Positions 16,742 through 24,917 are shown, counted from the first letter of the stretch. The stretch is 64,000 nucleotides of DNA from Microbacterium yannicii (GCF_024055635.1 NZ_JAMXMB010000006.1:124001-188000); one strand, 5' to 3'. Notes: generated from the sequence alone by a model not told the origin. Numbers and translations: made by a program.

Positions 16742-18036
16742 GCGGCACCCCGCCACGGAAGACGCGCCACGACGGTGGTTCCGCGCGGCCCGCTTTCGAC
16801 GGTCAGCCGCCCGCCCGCGAGCTCGGCGCGCTCGCGCATTCCCCGCAGGCCACCGCGCTCCGCAGCGGTCGCAGGGATGCCGGCGCCGTCGTCCGTGACC
16901 GTGAGCACGAGATCGCCCTCGTCATCGGCGACGCTGGCGCGCGCGACACCCCCCGGCTCGACGGTCTCGCGTTCCACGGTCTCGCGTTCCACGGTCTCGC
17001 GTTCCAGAGTCACCGTCGCGTTCGACGCCGCGGAGTGACGCACGACGTTCGTGAGCGCCTCCTGCGCGATCCGGTACGCCGTGGTCTGCACCGCACTGGG
17101 CGGTGCGTCGCCCCGCAGGCGGTCGTCGAGCACCACCGCGAGGCCGAGCCCGCTGCGAGCGGCGATCAGAGCGGGCAGCTGCGCGAGCTGCGGCTGCGGC
17201 GTGAGCGGCGCGGTGTCGGGCGCGCCGGTCTCGTCTCCCCGCAGGAACGCCAGCACACCGCGGACCTCGTCGAGTCCGGTCGCGCTCAGGCCGCGGATGT
17301 TGGCGAGCGCCTCACGCGCGCGCTCGGGCTCCCGATCGAACAGGTGCAGTCCCACACCGGACTGCACGGCGATCTGGCTCAGCGAGTGCGCGAGCACGTC
17401 GTGCAGCTCGCGGGCGATGCGGGTGCGCTCCTCCTGCTCGACGGTGCGGCGGCGGGCCGCGAGCTGAGTGCGGCGCTCCTCGACGCCCCGCTGACGGGCG
17501 CGCACTCCCTCGCCGATCACGAAGCACAGGGCGAGGCCGACCGTCGCGAGCGCGATGCGAGCGGGATGCCAGTCGACCCCGACGAACTCGGCGCCCACCA
17601 CGACCGCGAGCCACACGGCGCCGACCGACACGAGCGCCCACACGCGGGCGCCGCGCGCCACCGCGCCGACGATCGCGAACACGAGCGCGACGGGAGGGGG
17701 CCCGCCGAATGGCGCGATCAAGAGGTCGGCCCCGGCGAGCACCGCGACAGCGGCGACGGTGGGACCCGGCAGGCGTCGTGCCGCCAGGAGGACCAGAGCG
17801 GATGCCGCGGCCAGCGCGACGCTCGCCACAGCCGCGGCGAGCGGGACGCGCTGCCACCACGACAGGGCGATGGTGCCCGGCACCTGCACGAAGAAGGAGA
17901 CGAACACCGGGACCAGCAGTACGACCGCCGCGGGTGGCCGATACCGCGGCCAGGCGTCGTCCGCCGGCATGGTGCGGCCGCCGGGGTGGCCGAGGGGAGG
18001 CCGCGTCGCGGGGTCGTCGCGCGCGGGCCGTGTCAT
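16738..18036 (-). CDS. Sensor histidine kinase, HisKA_3 (NarX/DesK-like) family
   Basis: 432 residues. About six hydrophobic segments occupy residues ~30-170. The dimerisation domain has H212 in RIARELHDVLAHSLSQI. The ATP-binding domain has ALTNVVRHS (N box) and VTDDGAGIP (G box). The first 22 residues are hydrophilic and a second ATG at codon 23 is a possible start. Three exact 15-bp tandem repeats at 16961-17005 encode an ERETV-type pentapeptide repeat between the N and G boxes. No extracytoplasmic sensor domain is seen, so the signal may be read in the membrane. Confidence 0.92.
   Translation of the reverse strand: MTRPARDDPATRPPLGHPGGRTMPADDAWPRYRPPAAVVLLVPVFVSFFVQVPGTIALSWWQRVPLAAAVASVALAAASALVLLAARRLPGPTVAAVAVLAGADLLIAPFGGPPPVALVFAIVGAVARGARVWALVSVGAVWLAVVVGAEFVGVDWHPARIALATVGLALCFVIGEGVRARQRGVEERRTQLAARRRTVEQEERTRIARELHDVLAHSLSQIAVQSGVGLHLFDREPERAREALANIRGLSATGLDEVRGVLAFLRGDETGAPDTAPLTPQPQLAQLPALIAARSGLGLAVVLDDRLRGDAPPSAVQTTAYRIAQEALTNVVRHSAASNATVTLERETVERETVERETVEPGGVARASVADDEGDLVLTVTDDGAGIPATAAERGGLRGMRERAELAGGRLTVESGPRGTTVVARLPWRGAA
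16961..17005. repeat. Three exact 15-bp tandem repeats inside the sensor kinase gene
   Basis: Units at 16961-16975, 16976-16990 and 16991-17005 are identical and in frame. They add three pentapeptides (ETVER register) to the ATPase domain of the kinase. Confidence 0.95.
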
Positions 18037-18169
18037 GCGCCCGATGCTACGCCGCGGGCCACTGTGAGGAATCTGACCGCGGGAGCCCTCGCCGTACTCC
18101 CGGGGGAGTATGGCGCCTGGGTCAGACGGCGCCTCGGTCAGACGGCGACCGGGTCGGACCGTGACGGCG

Positions 18170-19093
18170 TCAGACGGCGTCGAGCGCGTCGATGATCCGG
18201 GTCATCGCCGTGCCCAGCGCCCACCGCTCGGCGAGGGCTGCGGCATCCGTCTTCGCCTGCTCATCCAGCGCACGCAGCCGCGCATCGGGCACGTCCAGCG
18301 GCAGGTCGCGGACGACGGCGACGACCTGCGGCGCGACGGCGAGATACGGCAGCCCGGCGAGCACCTTCGACCGGACGCCCGCCGTCATGCCCTCGCCCTG
18401 CTCGGCCGCCGCGATGATCCCGGAGAGATCGCCGAACGTCGCCAGCAGACCGGCCGCCGTCTTCTCGCCGATGCCGGCGACGCCCGGGAGGCCGTCGGAT
18501 GAGTCGCCGCGCAGCGTCGCGAAGTCGGCGTACTGCGACGGCAGCACACCGTACTTGGCGACGACCGACGCGTCGGTGAGCGCCTCGAGGTTGCTCATTC
18601 CGCGCGCCGTGTAGATCACCCTCACATCGCGCGCGTCGTCGACGAGCTGGAACAGATCCCGGTCGCCGGTGATGATGTCGACGGGCATGGTGGCGGTGCT
18701 CGCCAGCGTGCCGATGACGTCGTCGGCCTCGTGCTCGGCGGCACCGACGATGCGGATGCCGAGCGTGTCGAGCGCCTGGCGGATGACGGGCACCTGCACC
18801 TCGAGCGGATCGGGCACCTCTTCGACGTCGGGTCCCACGGCCACGACCTCCGCGACGCGGTGCGTCTTGTAGGTGGGGATGAGATCGACGCGCCATTGCG
18901 GCCGCCAGTCGTCGTCCCAGCACGCCACGAGGTGCGTCGGCCGGTAGGTCGTCACGAGCCGCGTGATGATGTCGAGTAATCCGCGGACCGCGTTGACGGG
19001 CGTGCCGTCGGGGGCGCGAACGGTGTCGGGCACGCCGTAGAACGCGCGGAAGTACAGGGATGCGGAATCGAGCAGCATCAGGCGGTCGGTCAC
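18170..19093 (-). CDS. Stand-alone 5'-3' exonuclease (FEN/PIN-like, as in DNA polymerase I N-terminus)
   Basis: 307 residues, matching only the 5' nuclease domain of polymerase I. Metal-binding acidic motifs are LMLLDSASLYFRAFYG, CWDDDWRPQWR, EHEADDVIGTLA, ITGDRDLFQLV and GDSSDGLPGVAGIGEKTA, the last being the helix-hairpin-helix. No polymerase or 3'-5' exonuclease domain follows. A GTG at 19093 is the likely start; CAGGAT lies six bases upstream and could be a -10 box. It may remove flaps or RNA primers alongside a full polA elsewhere. Confidence 0.92.
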   Translation of the reverse strand: MTDRLMLLDSASLYFRAFYGVPDTVRAPDGTPVNAVRGLLDIITRLVTTYRPTHLVACWDDDWRPQWRVDLIPTYKTHRVAEVVAVGPDVEEVPDPLEVQVPVIRQALDTLGIRIVGAAEHEADDVIGTLASTATMPVDIITGDRDLFQLVDDARDVRVIYTARGMSNLEALTDASVVAKYGVLPSQYADFATLRGDSSDGLPGVAGIGEKTAAGLLATFGDLSGIIAAAEQGEGMTAGVRSKVLAGLPYLAVAPQVVAVVRDLPLDVPDARLRALDEQAKTDAAALAERWALGTAMTRIIDALDAV

Positions 19094-19267
19094 GCGTTCA
19101 TCCTGGCATGCGGCTCCGACCCCCGCCGAGGCGGGATGCGACATCCGCCGTTCACCTGCGCGACGGATGCCGGTCGCCCGGCGGGCCCCGTCGCGTTCAC
19201 ATCTCGCGCCCACCGTGGGGAGACAGCAGTGAGCCGTCCGCACGGCACCGCTGGGAGAGGAGGCGTC

Positions 19268-20197
19268 ATGGGTCGCGAAGACGTGCTGGCGTGGGTGGAG
19301 TCGCCCCTGCAGCTGATCGGAGCCGCAGAGTGGGCCGCCGCCCACCGCACCACCGTGCCGGTCGCCGGGCGCCTGACGCCGCAGATCTCCGCCACCGCCG
19401 ACGAGCTGCTCGCGCGCGGCGCGCGCTTCGGCGAGTTGGAGCCCTACCTCGGCATCCCGTGGAACCTGCTCGCCCGCCATGGCCACTGGCTCGTGGGCGA
19501 CGGGTTCTCCGGCCAGTTCCGCCTCGCAGCCGCAGTGCTCCGGCCGCATCGCCTCACGTTCCTCGACGACGGGGCGTATGCGATCGCCTACGCCGACGCG
19601 CTCCTCGGCCGCCGCCCCTACGCTCGCCCGCACGTCGCAGAGCGGGGTCTGACCACGCTCGTCGCCCCGTTCGCGGCCGAACTCGTCCACCGCCGCGCCG
19701 CCGCCCGCAACGTCGAGATGTTCACCGCATTCGACCTGGGCGCCGACCGTCTCGAGGCTCTCGCCGACCGCGGGTTCGGCGTCCGTCGCCATGATTTCTC
19801 GTGGACGCGCGCCACCGCGCCCGCGGCGGCGACGCTGGGCCGGCGCATCGTGCTCGGCAGCGCGCTGCCGGTCGACGGGCGCATGATGCTGCTCGACTAC
19901 GTGCGATGGGTGAGGGATGCCGCGGCCGGCGGTGCCGTGTACCTCCCGCACCGCCGCGAGACGCCGGAGCAGCTGGACGCGGTCGCAACGGTGCCCGGGC
20001 TGCGGATACACCAGACCGGGCTGCCGGTGGAACTCGTGCTGGCCGGGGCGCGGCATCCGCTCGATGTGCACACACTGCCGTCCAGCACCACCACCACCCT
20101 CCCGCTGGTGCTCGCGGGGACCGGTGCGACCGTGTTCACCGACGTCGTCGGGGCGAACGGGCGCGCACGCCGCTCGGCGCGGACGGCGGCCGCATGA
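19268..20197 (+). CDS. Polysialyltransferase-family glycosyltransferase
   Basis: 309 residues. The N-terminal VLAWVESPLQLIGAAEWAA resembles the opening of alpha-2,8-polysialyltransferase family proteins (SPLQ motif), and HPLDVHTLPSSTTTTLPLVL near the C-terminus resembles the donor-binding HP and SS/T motifs of bacterial sialyltransferases. It probably transfers a sialic-type sugar from its CMP-activated form to a surface glycan. The ATG at 19268 has a strong GAGAGGAGG site. It is first in a four-gene operon and overlaps the cytidylyltransferase by four bases. Exact sugar and acceptor are unknown. Confidence 0.82.
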   Translation: MGREDVLAWVESPLQLIGAAEWAAAHRTTVPVAGRLTPQISATADELLARGARFGELEPYLGIPWNLLARHGHWLVGDGFSGQFRLAAAVLRPHRLTFLDDGAYAIAYADALLGRRPYARPHVAERGLTTLVAPFAAELVHRRAAARNVEMFTAFDLGADRLEALADRGFGVRRHDFSWTRATAPAAATLGRRIVLGSALPVDGRMMLLDYVRWVRDAAAGGAVYLPHRRETPEQLDAVATVPGLRIHQTGLPVELVLAGARHPLDVHTLPSSTTTTLPLVLAGTGATVFTDVVGANGRARRSARTAAA

Positions 20198-21447
20198 GCG
20201 AGGTGGTGGCGATCATCCCGGCCCGCGGCGGTTCGAAGGGCATCGCGCGCAAGAACCTGCAGCGGGTCGGGGGTGTGCCGCTCGTCGCGCGCGCGGTCGA
20301 CGCCGCTCGCCGGTGCCCGGCGATCGACAGGGTCGTGGTGACGACCGACGACGCCGAGATCGCGGCTGTCGCCGCCGAGTGGGGCGCCGAGATCGTCGAT
20401 CGGCCGACCGGCCTTGCGGGCGACGAGGCGCGCAGTGAGACAGCACTGCTGCACGCCCTCACCACCCTCGAAGCGCGCAAGGTCGACGTGAGCGTGGTCG
20501 CCTTCCTGCAGGCCACCTCGCCCTTCATCGACGTCGAGGCGCTCACCACCGCGGTGCAGCTGGTGCGCTCGCGACGCCGCGACAGCGTCTTCTCGGCGGT
20601 CGAGACGTACGGCTTCCTGTGGGAGAAAGGCCTCGGCGGCGCCGCCGAGCCCGTCAACCATGAGATCGACGTGCGCCCGCGCCGGCAGGACCGCGAGCCC
20701 CACTACCTCGAGACCGGCGCGTTCTACGTCGTGCGCGCCGCCGGCTTCCGCGCCGCCGAGCACCGGTTCTTCGGCAGCGTCGGCATCGCCGAGGTCGACC
20801 CGCGCACGGCGATCGAGATCGACACGCCGCACGAGCTGGACCTCGCGCGGCGCCTCGCTCCTCTCGTCGACGGCGGCGCTCGTGACCGCGCGATCTTCGT
20901 GGACGCGGTCGTGACGGACTTCGACGGCGTCCACACCGACGACACCGTCCGCGTGGACCAGAACGGCCTCGAGTCGGTGACGGTGAGCCGATCGGACGGC
21001 ATGGGGGTCTCACTGCTGCGAGCCGCCGGCATCCCGTTCCTCATCCTCTCGACGGAGGCCAACCCCGTGGTCGCCGCGCGTGCCGGCAAGCTCGGCGTCG
21101 ATGTGCGGCAGGCCGCCACCGACAAGGCCGCGGTGCTGTGCGAATGGGCCGCGGACCGCGGCATCCCGCTGTCGCGCATCGCCTACCTCGGCAACGACGT
21201 CAACGACCTCGCCTGCCTCGAGCTCGTCGGCTGGCCCGTCGCCGTGCCCGACGCCCACCCGCTCGTCCTGTCCGCCGCACGCACCGTGCTCGACAGCCCG
21301 GGGGGCGAGGGCGCCGTGCGCGATCTCGCCGAGCGCGTGCTGGCCGGAGCGCCGTCCGCGGCCACGGGTGCCCAACGGGCCGGCGAGCCCGCCGGGCGAC
21401 GAGTCGCAGCATCCGATCACCCCACCGCACCACTGGAGGCCTCATGA
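20194..21447 (+). CDS. neuA: Bifunctional CMP-sialic (nonulosonic) acid synthetase / HAD phosphatase
   Basis: 417 residues. Residues ~1-225 are an acylneuraminate cytidylyltransferase with AIIPARGGSKGIARKNL, VVVTTDDAEIA, FLQATSPF and RPRRQD. Residues ~235-390 are a HAD phosphatase like the C-terminus of animal CMAS and KdsC, with D242-x-D244 in TDFDGVHTDD, Thr/Ser in ILSTEANP, K311 and GNDVNDL (D335, D338). The HAD catalytic residues appear intact. The architecture and several local stretches match my recollection of human CMAS. A hydrophilic tail of ~30 residues ends the protein. It overlaps both neighbours by ATGA. Confidence 0.9.
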   Translation: MSEVVAIIPARGGSKGIARKNLQRVGGVPLVARAVDAARRCPAIDRVVVTTDDAEIAAVAAEWGAEIVDRPTGLAGDEARSETALLHALTTLEARKVDVSVVAFLQATSPFIDVEALTTAVQLVRSRRRDSVFSAVETYGFLWEKGLGGAAEPVNHEIDVRPRRQDREPHYLETGAFYVVRAAGFRAAEHRFFGSVGIAEVDPRTAIEIDTPHELDLARRLAPLVDGGARDRAIFVDAVVTDFDGVHTDDTVRVDQNGLESVTVSRSDGMGVSLLRAAGIPFLILSTEANPVVAARAGKLGVDVRQAATDKAAVLCEWAADRGIPLSRIAYLGNDVNDLACLELVGWPVAVPDAHPLVLSAARTVLDSPGGEGAVRDLAERVLAGAPSAATGAQRAGEPAGRRVAASDHPTAPLEAS

Positions 21448-22316
21448 CCGTCACCATCGGATCCCGCGTCGTCGGCGGCGGACGCCCCGCGTACGTCATC
21501 GCCGAGATCGGGCTGAACCACAACGGCGACGTCGAGCTCGCCAAGCGCCTCATCGACGTCGCCGCGGATGCCGGTGCGGACGCCGTGAAGTTCCAGAAGC
21601 GCACGCCCGAGATCGCCACCCCCGAGCACATGCGCGACATCCCGCGCGACACGCCCTGGGGACGCATGACCTACCTCGAGTACCGCCGCCGCGTCGAGTT
21701 CGACCGGGATCAGTACATCGAGATCTCGGATCACGCGCTCCTGCGCGGGCTCGAATGGTTCGCATCGCCCTGGGACGTGCCGAGCGTCGCCTTCCTCGAA
21801 GACCTGGGTGTCGCCGCCCACAAGGTCGCGTCGGCGTCGCTGACCGACGTCGAGCTGCTCGAGGCGCTGCGCGACACCGGCAAGCCCGTCATCCTGTCGA
21901 CCGGGATGTCGACGAGCGAGCAGATCGATGCGGCCATCGAGGTGCTGGGCACCGACCGCCTCGTCCTCATGCACGCCACCTCGACGTACCCGATGGAGCC
22001 GGAGGAGGCCAACATCCGGATGATCCCCGTGCTGCGCGATCGCTACCCCGGGGTGCCGGTCGGGTACTCGGGACACGAGCGGGGCCTCCAGATCTCGCTC
22101 GCCGCCGTCGCGCTCGGCGCCGTGGCCGTGGAGCGGCACATCACGCTCGACCGCACGATGTGGGGCTCGGACCACGCCGCATCGCTCGAGCCAGCCGGCC
22201 TGCAGCATCTGGTGCGCGACATCCGCGTCATCGAGGCCGCGCTGGGCGACGGCGTCAAGCGCGTGTACCCCGGTGAGCTCGCCCCCATGGCGAAGCTGCG
22301 CCGCATTCCCGCGTGA
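21444..22316 (+). CDS. neuB: N-acetylneuraminate synthase-family protein lacking the SAF domain
   Basis: 290 residues forming the TIM barrel that condenses PEP with an N-acyl-hexosamine (or its 6-phosphate). Motifs are AEIGLNHNGDVELAKRL, ADAVKFQKR, ILSTGMST, LMHATSTYPMEPEEANIRM, VGYSGHERGLQISLAAVALGA split over two strands, and ERHITLDRTMWGSDHAASLE. The protein stops at KLRRIPA, where the C-terminal antifreeze-like SAF domain would normally begin; usual length is about 340-360. The insert DTPWGRMTYLEYRRRVEF resembles synthases that use phosphorylated substrates. It overlaps both neighbours by four bases. Confidence 0.9.
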   Translation: MTVTIGSRVVGGGRPAYVIAEIGLNHNGDVELAKRLIDVAADAGADAVKFQKRTPEIATPEHMRDIPRDTPWGRMTYLEYRRRVEFDRDQYIEISDHALLRGLEWFASPWDVPSVAFLEDLGVAAHKVASASLTDVELLEALRDTGKPVILSTGMSTSEQIDAAIEVLGTDRLVLMHATSTYPMEPEEANIRMIPVLRDRYPGVPVGYSGHERGLQISLAAVALGAVAVERHITLDRTMWGSDHAASLEPAGLQHLVRDIRVIEAALGDGVKRVYPGELAPMAKLRRIPA

Positions 22317-23683
22317 GGGCGCCTGCGGGCGGCGACGCCAGGCTGCGTGTCGTCGCGATCGCCGACACCGACTCGTATGTGAAGTGGTCGGCGGCGATCC
22401 TCGGCGGGCTGATGGTCCGCGACGGATCGGAGCGGTGGGATGCCGCACTGCTCGTGCTCGAGACACCCCTGGTGGTCAGCGACGGCCAGCTCGCCTCGGC
22501 GCTCAGCGGCAGCCGCCTGCCACGGGATCGGGTGGAGCGGATCGCGTACAGCCGGCTGATCGCACGGCTGACGGAGCTGCGCGCCGATGTCGTCGTCATC
22601 GGTGCACGGGGACCGCTGGTGCGCGTGCTCGCCCGCGACATCGCCGCCATGCCCGGGCGGCCGGTCGTCGTGACGGGACTCCCGGGCATCTCGATCCCGG
22701 CGACGCGCCGGGCCGTCGTCTACCGGCTTCAGTGCGACCTGTTCGTCGTGCACTCGAAGCGCGAGGTGCGGGAGTTCCGGGCGCTGTCGGCGCGCACCGG
22801 CTACGCCCACCGCTACGCCCTGGCCACCCTTCCCTTCGCGCGGGGCGCCCGGGTGACGGGGTCAGGCACCGCCGCGAGCGCCGAAGGTGGCGGCGACCTC
22901 GTGTTCGCGGCGCAGGCGAAACTGCCGGCCGAGCGCGCGGACCGCCTGGCCGTGGCACGGATGCTGGTGCGCGCGGCGGAGGCGGATCCGTCGCGGCGCG
23001 TCGTGGTGAAGCTCCGCGCCGCGACCGGCGAGCACCAGACCCACGTCGAGCAGGACGGCTACCCGGAGCTCCTCGCGTCGCTCGGCCCGCTGCCGCCGAA
23101 CCTCGTCACCTCGACCGCCCCCATGCGGAAGGCTCTCGCGACCGCGGAGGGCCTCGTCACGGTAAGCTCCACCGCCGCGATCGAGGCGATCGCCCGCGGC
23201 ATCCCCGTCATCGCGCTCGACACGTACGGCGTCTCGCCGCAGCTCATCAACGAGACTCTCGCCGACGCCGATCTGCTCGCAGGCGAGGCGGATGTCGTCG
23301 CGCGCCGGTTCCGGCATCCCGATCCGGAGTGGCTCGACGAGAACTACTTCCACCCGCCCGAGGACGACGACTGGACCGACCAGCTGGCGGATCTCACGGC
23401 CCAGCGGTCTGCCGGCCGGCTGCCGCCACGGACCGGGTTCGTCCGGCGCGGCGGCGCGCTGCGCGACGCGTGGGAGCGCCGGGTCGCCCTCGGACGCGCC
23501 GACACGTCGGCGGCGGGCGCGATCGCGTTTGCGGTGGGGGTGCCGCTGCGGACGGTGGCGCGGCTGGTGCACCGGGTGCGCCGCGTCGTCGCGGGGGAGG
23601 CTCAGCAGCCGGGACCGGTGGGATCCTCGACGCAGGTGCGATCGACCAGCGCGGTCCGCACCTCGACCACACGCACGTCGTAG
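22313..23683 (+). CDS. Putative glycosyltransferase (DUF6716-like)
   Basis: 456 residues with a GTG start overlapping the synthase stop (GTGA). The middle and C-terminal parts look like a GT-B fold: TGLPGISIP, LVFAAQAKLPAERAD, VVKLRAATGEHQTH, then VSSTAAIEAIARGIPVIALD and the DTYGV segment, a donor-binding-like pattern. No membrane segment. The last ~28 residues are Ser/Thr/Arg-rich and are encoded antisense to the end of the next gene, so the conserved part may end earlier. Likely the second transferase of the sialic-acid-type operon; the activity is inferred mainly from context. Confidence 0.78.
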   Translation: MRAPAGGDARLRVVAIADTDSYVKWSAAILGGLMVRDGSERWDAALLVLETPLVVSDGQLASALSGSRLPRDRVERIAYSRLIARLTELRADVVVIGARGPLVRVLARDIAAMPGRPVVVTGLPGISIPATRRAVVYRLQCDLFVVHSKREVREFRALSARTGYAHRYALATLPFARGARVTGSGTAASAEGGGDLVFAAQAKLPAERADRLAVARMLVRAAEADPSRRVVVKLRAATGEHQTHVEQDGYPELLASLGPLPPNLVTSTAPMRKALATAEGLVTVSSTAAIEAIARGIPVIALDTYGVSPQLINETLADADLLAGEADVVARRFRHPDPEWLDENYFHPPEDDDWTDQLADLTAQRSAGRLPPRTGFVRRGGALRDAWERRVALGRADTSAAGAIAFAVGVPLRTVARLVHRVRRVVAGEAQQPGPVGSSTQVRSTSAVRTSTTRTS

Positions 23684-24390
23684 CCCGCAGCCTGGGAGCG
23701 AACAACGCCCGCCACAGGGCGCCACGTTCCGCTGCCGAAGTCGACGGATGCCGCGTACTCGACGGTCACCGACACCGGGTAGGTGCCGCGGTCCCGGTAG
23801 GCATGGCTGGTGGGCGTCGGGGTGAACTGCCCCTGACCGAGGCTCGTCCACGACGACCCGCCGGTCGCTGACCGGGTGGTCGTGCCGTCGCCGTTGTCGA
23901 ACACATACGCGACCGGGACGAAGCGCACCGTGACGTCCCAGCCGAGCACCGTGCCCGGAATGCGCTCCTCGGATGCCGCCGCCAGCAGATTCGTCGGCAT
24001 GCCGACGACGCCGAACCCGGCCGGCTCGCCCGCGACCGTCGGCGGTGTCGGACGGAAGGAGGCGAGGTCGGCGAGCGTCACGTCAGGCGCCGCATCGGTG
24101 ACGACGGTGAAGCCGCCACAGCGGTTGAGGGGGCCGCAGTCCCTGGGTGAGGGGGTCGGGGTCGGCCGGTTGGAGGTTCCCAGGTCGACTGCAGGTCCAC
24201 CGCCATCCCTAGTCTCGGACCCGGCCTCCGTCTGAGTCCCTGCGACGTCCACACCACTGCCAGAATCGTCGATTGTGCAGGTCCAACCGGCGGGATCCGC
24301 GCAGCCCGGTATGGCAGCTATTGCCTGTGACGCAGTCGAGGCGATCATCGTTGCGAGAGCCGCCGTGATCAAAGATTGTGCTACCCGCAC
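23602..24390 (-). CDS. Secreted PKD-domain protein
   Basis: 262 residues. A signal peptide covers residues ~1-25 (LITAALATMIASTASQAIA). A Thr/Pro-rich linker (NRPTPTPSPRDCGP) follows, and a PKD-like beta-sandwich near residues 150-225 ends in SHAYRDRGTYPVSVTVEY. Cysteines at the C-terminus (RTCVEDPTGPGC) may form a disulfide. GTG start with GGAGA upstream; it overlaps the end of the lipoprotein gene by ten bases. Its 3' end overlaps the convergent glycosyltransferase by 82 bases. The N-terminal half is visibly richer in A/T than the flanks. Function unknown. Confidence 0.82.
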   Translation of the reverse strand: MRVAQSLITAALATMIASTASQAIAAIPGCADPAGWTCTIDDSGSGVDVAGTQTEAGSETRDGGGPAVDLGTSNRPTPTPSPRDCGPLNRCGGFTVVTDAAPDVTLADLASFRPTPPTVAGEPAGFGVVGMPTNLLAAASEERIPGTVLGWDVTVRFVPVAYVFDNGDGTTTRSATGGSSWTSLGQGQFTPTPTSHAYRDRGTYPVSVTVEYAASVDFGSGTWRPVAGVVRSQAAGYDVRVVEVRTALVDRTCVEDPTGPGC

Positions 24391-24917
24391 CCGGGTTCTC
24401 CATTTCGTCCGCTGATCTCTTCGATCGCCCAGCCGAATGATGACTCCGAGGTGGGCGAGAGGAGGATTTTCAGGCTCTGGACGGGAACCCTGTCCGGATC
24501 AACTGCTGATGCACCGGTCGAATCGACAACTTGGACTTGAGACACGTCGAGGCAGACAGCTAGCTCGGCGGCCTCAAAGTCGGAGTCGATAGCCAAAGGC
24601 TCAAGCGCCGAGATTGTGCTGCTGCCAGTCACGACCATTCCCTCAGCGTGCATGTTCGAAAACGACTCGCGAAAGTCAGCATTCGCTTCCCCGGTCGTCA
24701 GGTCGTAGACAGGCTCGAACGTCTCAGGGTTGCTCAGGTCGACCTGGTTCAGCGCGTCCACGTACGCCCGGTACGTCGCCTCCGCGGCCGCGAACGCCTC
24801 CTCCTCGGAGGAGAACAGGGGCGTCGGTGTCGGCTCCGGCGGTTCGGGCGTGGTGCAGCCGGTGAGCGCCAGCACCAGGAGGGCGCTGACCGCCGCTGCC
24901 GTGATCCGAGTCCTCAC
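24381..24917 (-). CDS. Predicted lipoprotein
   Basis: 178 residues with a lipoprotein signal ending in LALTGC, so it is anchored on the outer face of the membrane. A Pro/Thr-rich linker follows and then a single globular domain starting AFAAAEATYRAYVDALNQVD, with no recognised enzyme motif. A TACCGT -10 box (complement of 24924-24929) ends six bases before the GTG start, so the message is probably leaderless. It heads a two-gene unit with the PKD protein. Base composition in the 3' half is more A/T-rich than the neighbourhood. Confidence 0.82.
   Translation of the reverse strand: MRTRITAAAVSALLVLALTGCTTPEPPEPTPTPLFSSEEEAFAAAEATYRAYVDALNQVDLSNPETFEPVYDLTTGEANADFRESFSNMHAEGMVVTGSSTISALEPLAIDSDFEAAELAVCLDVSQVQVVDSTGASAVDPDRVPVQSLKILLSPTSESSFGWAIEEISGRNGEPGCG

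Noticed and set aside
16961-17005. CRISPR array or sequencing artefact
   Set aside because: Contiguous 15-bp units in frame inside a gene; no spacers, and the frame is kept.
19268-24917. Recent mobile genomic island
   Set aside because: No integrase, transposase, tRNA or direct-repeat ends; the sugar operon has the same high GC and codon style as the core genes. Only the 24.2-24.7 kb part deviates.
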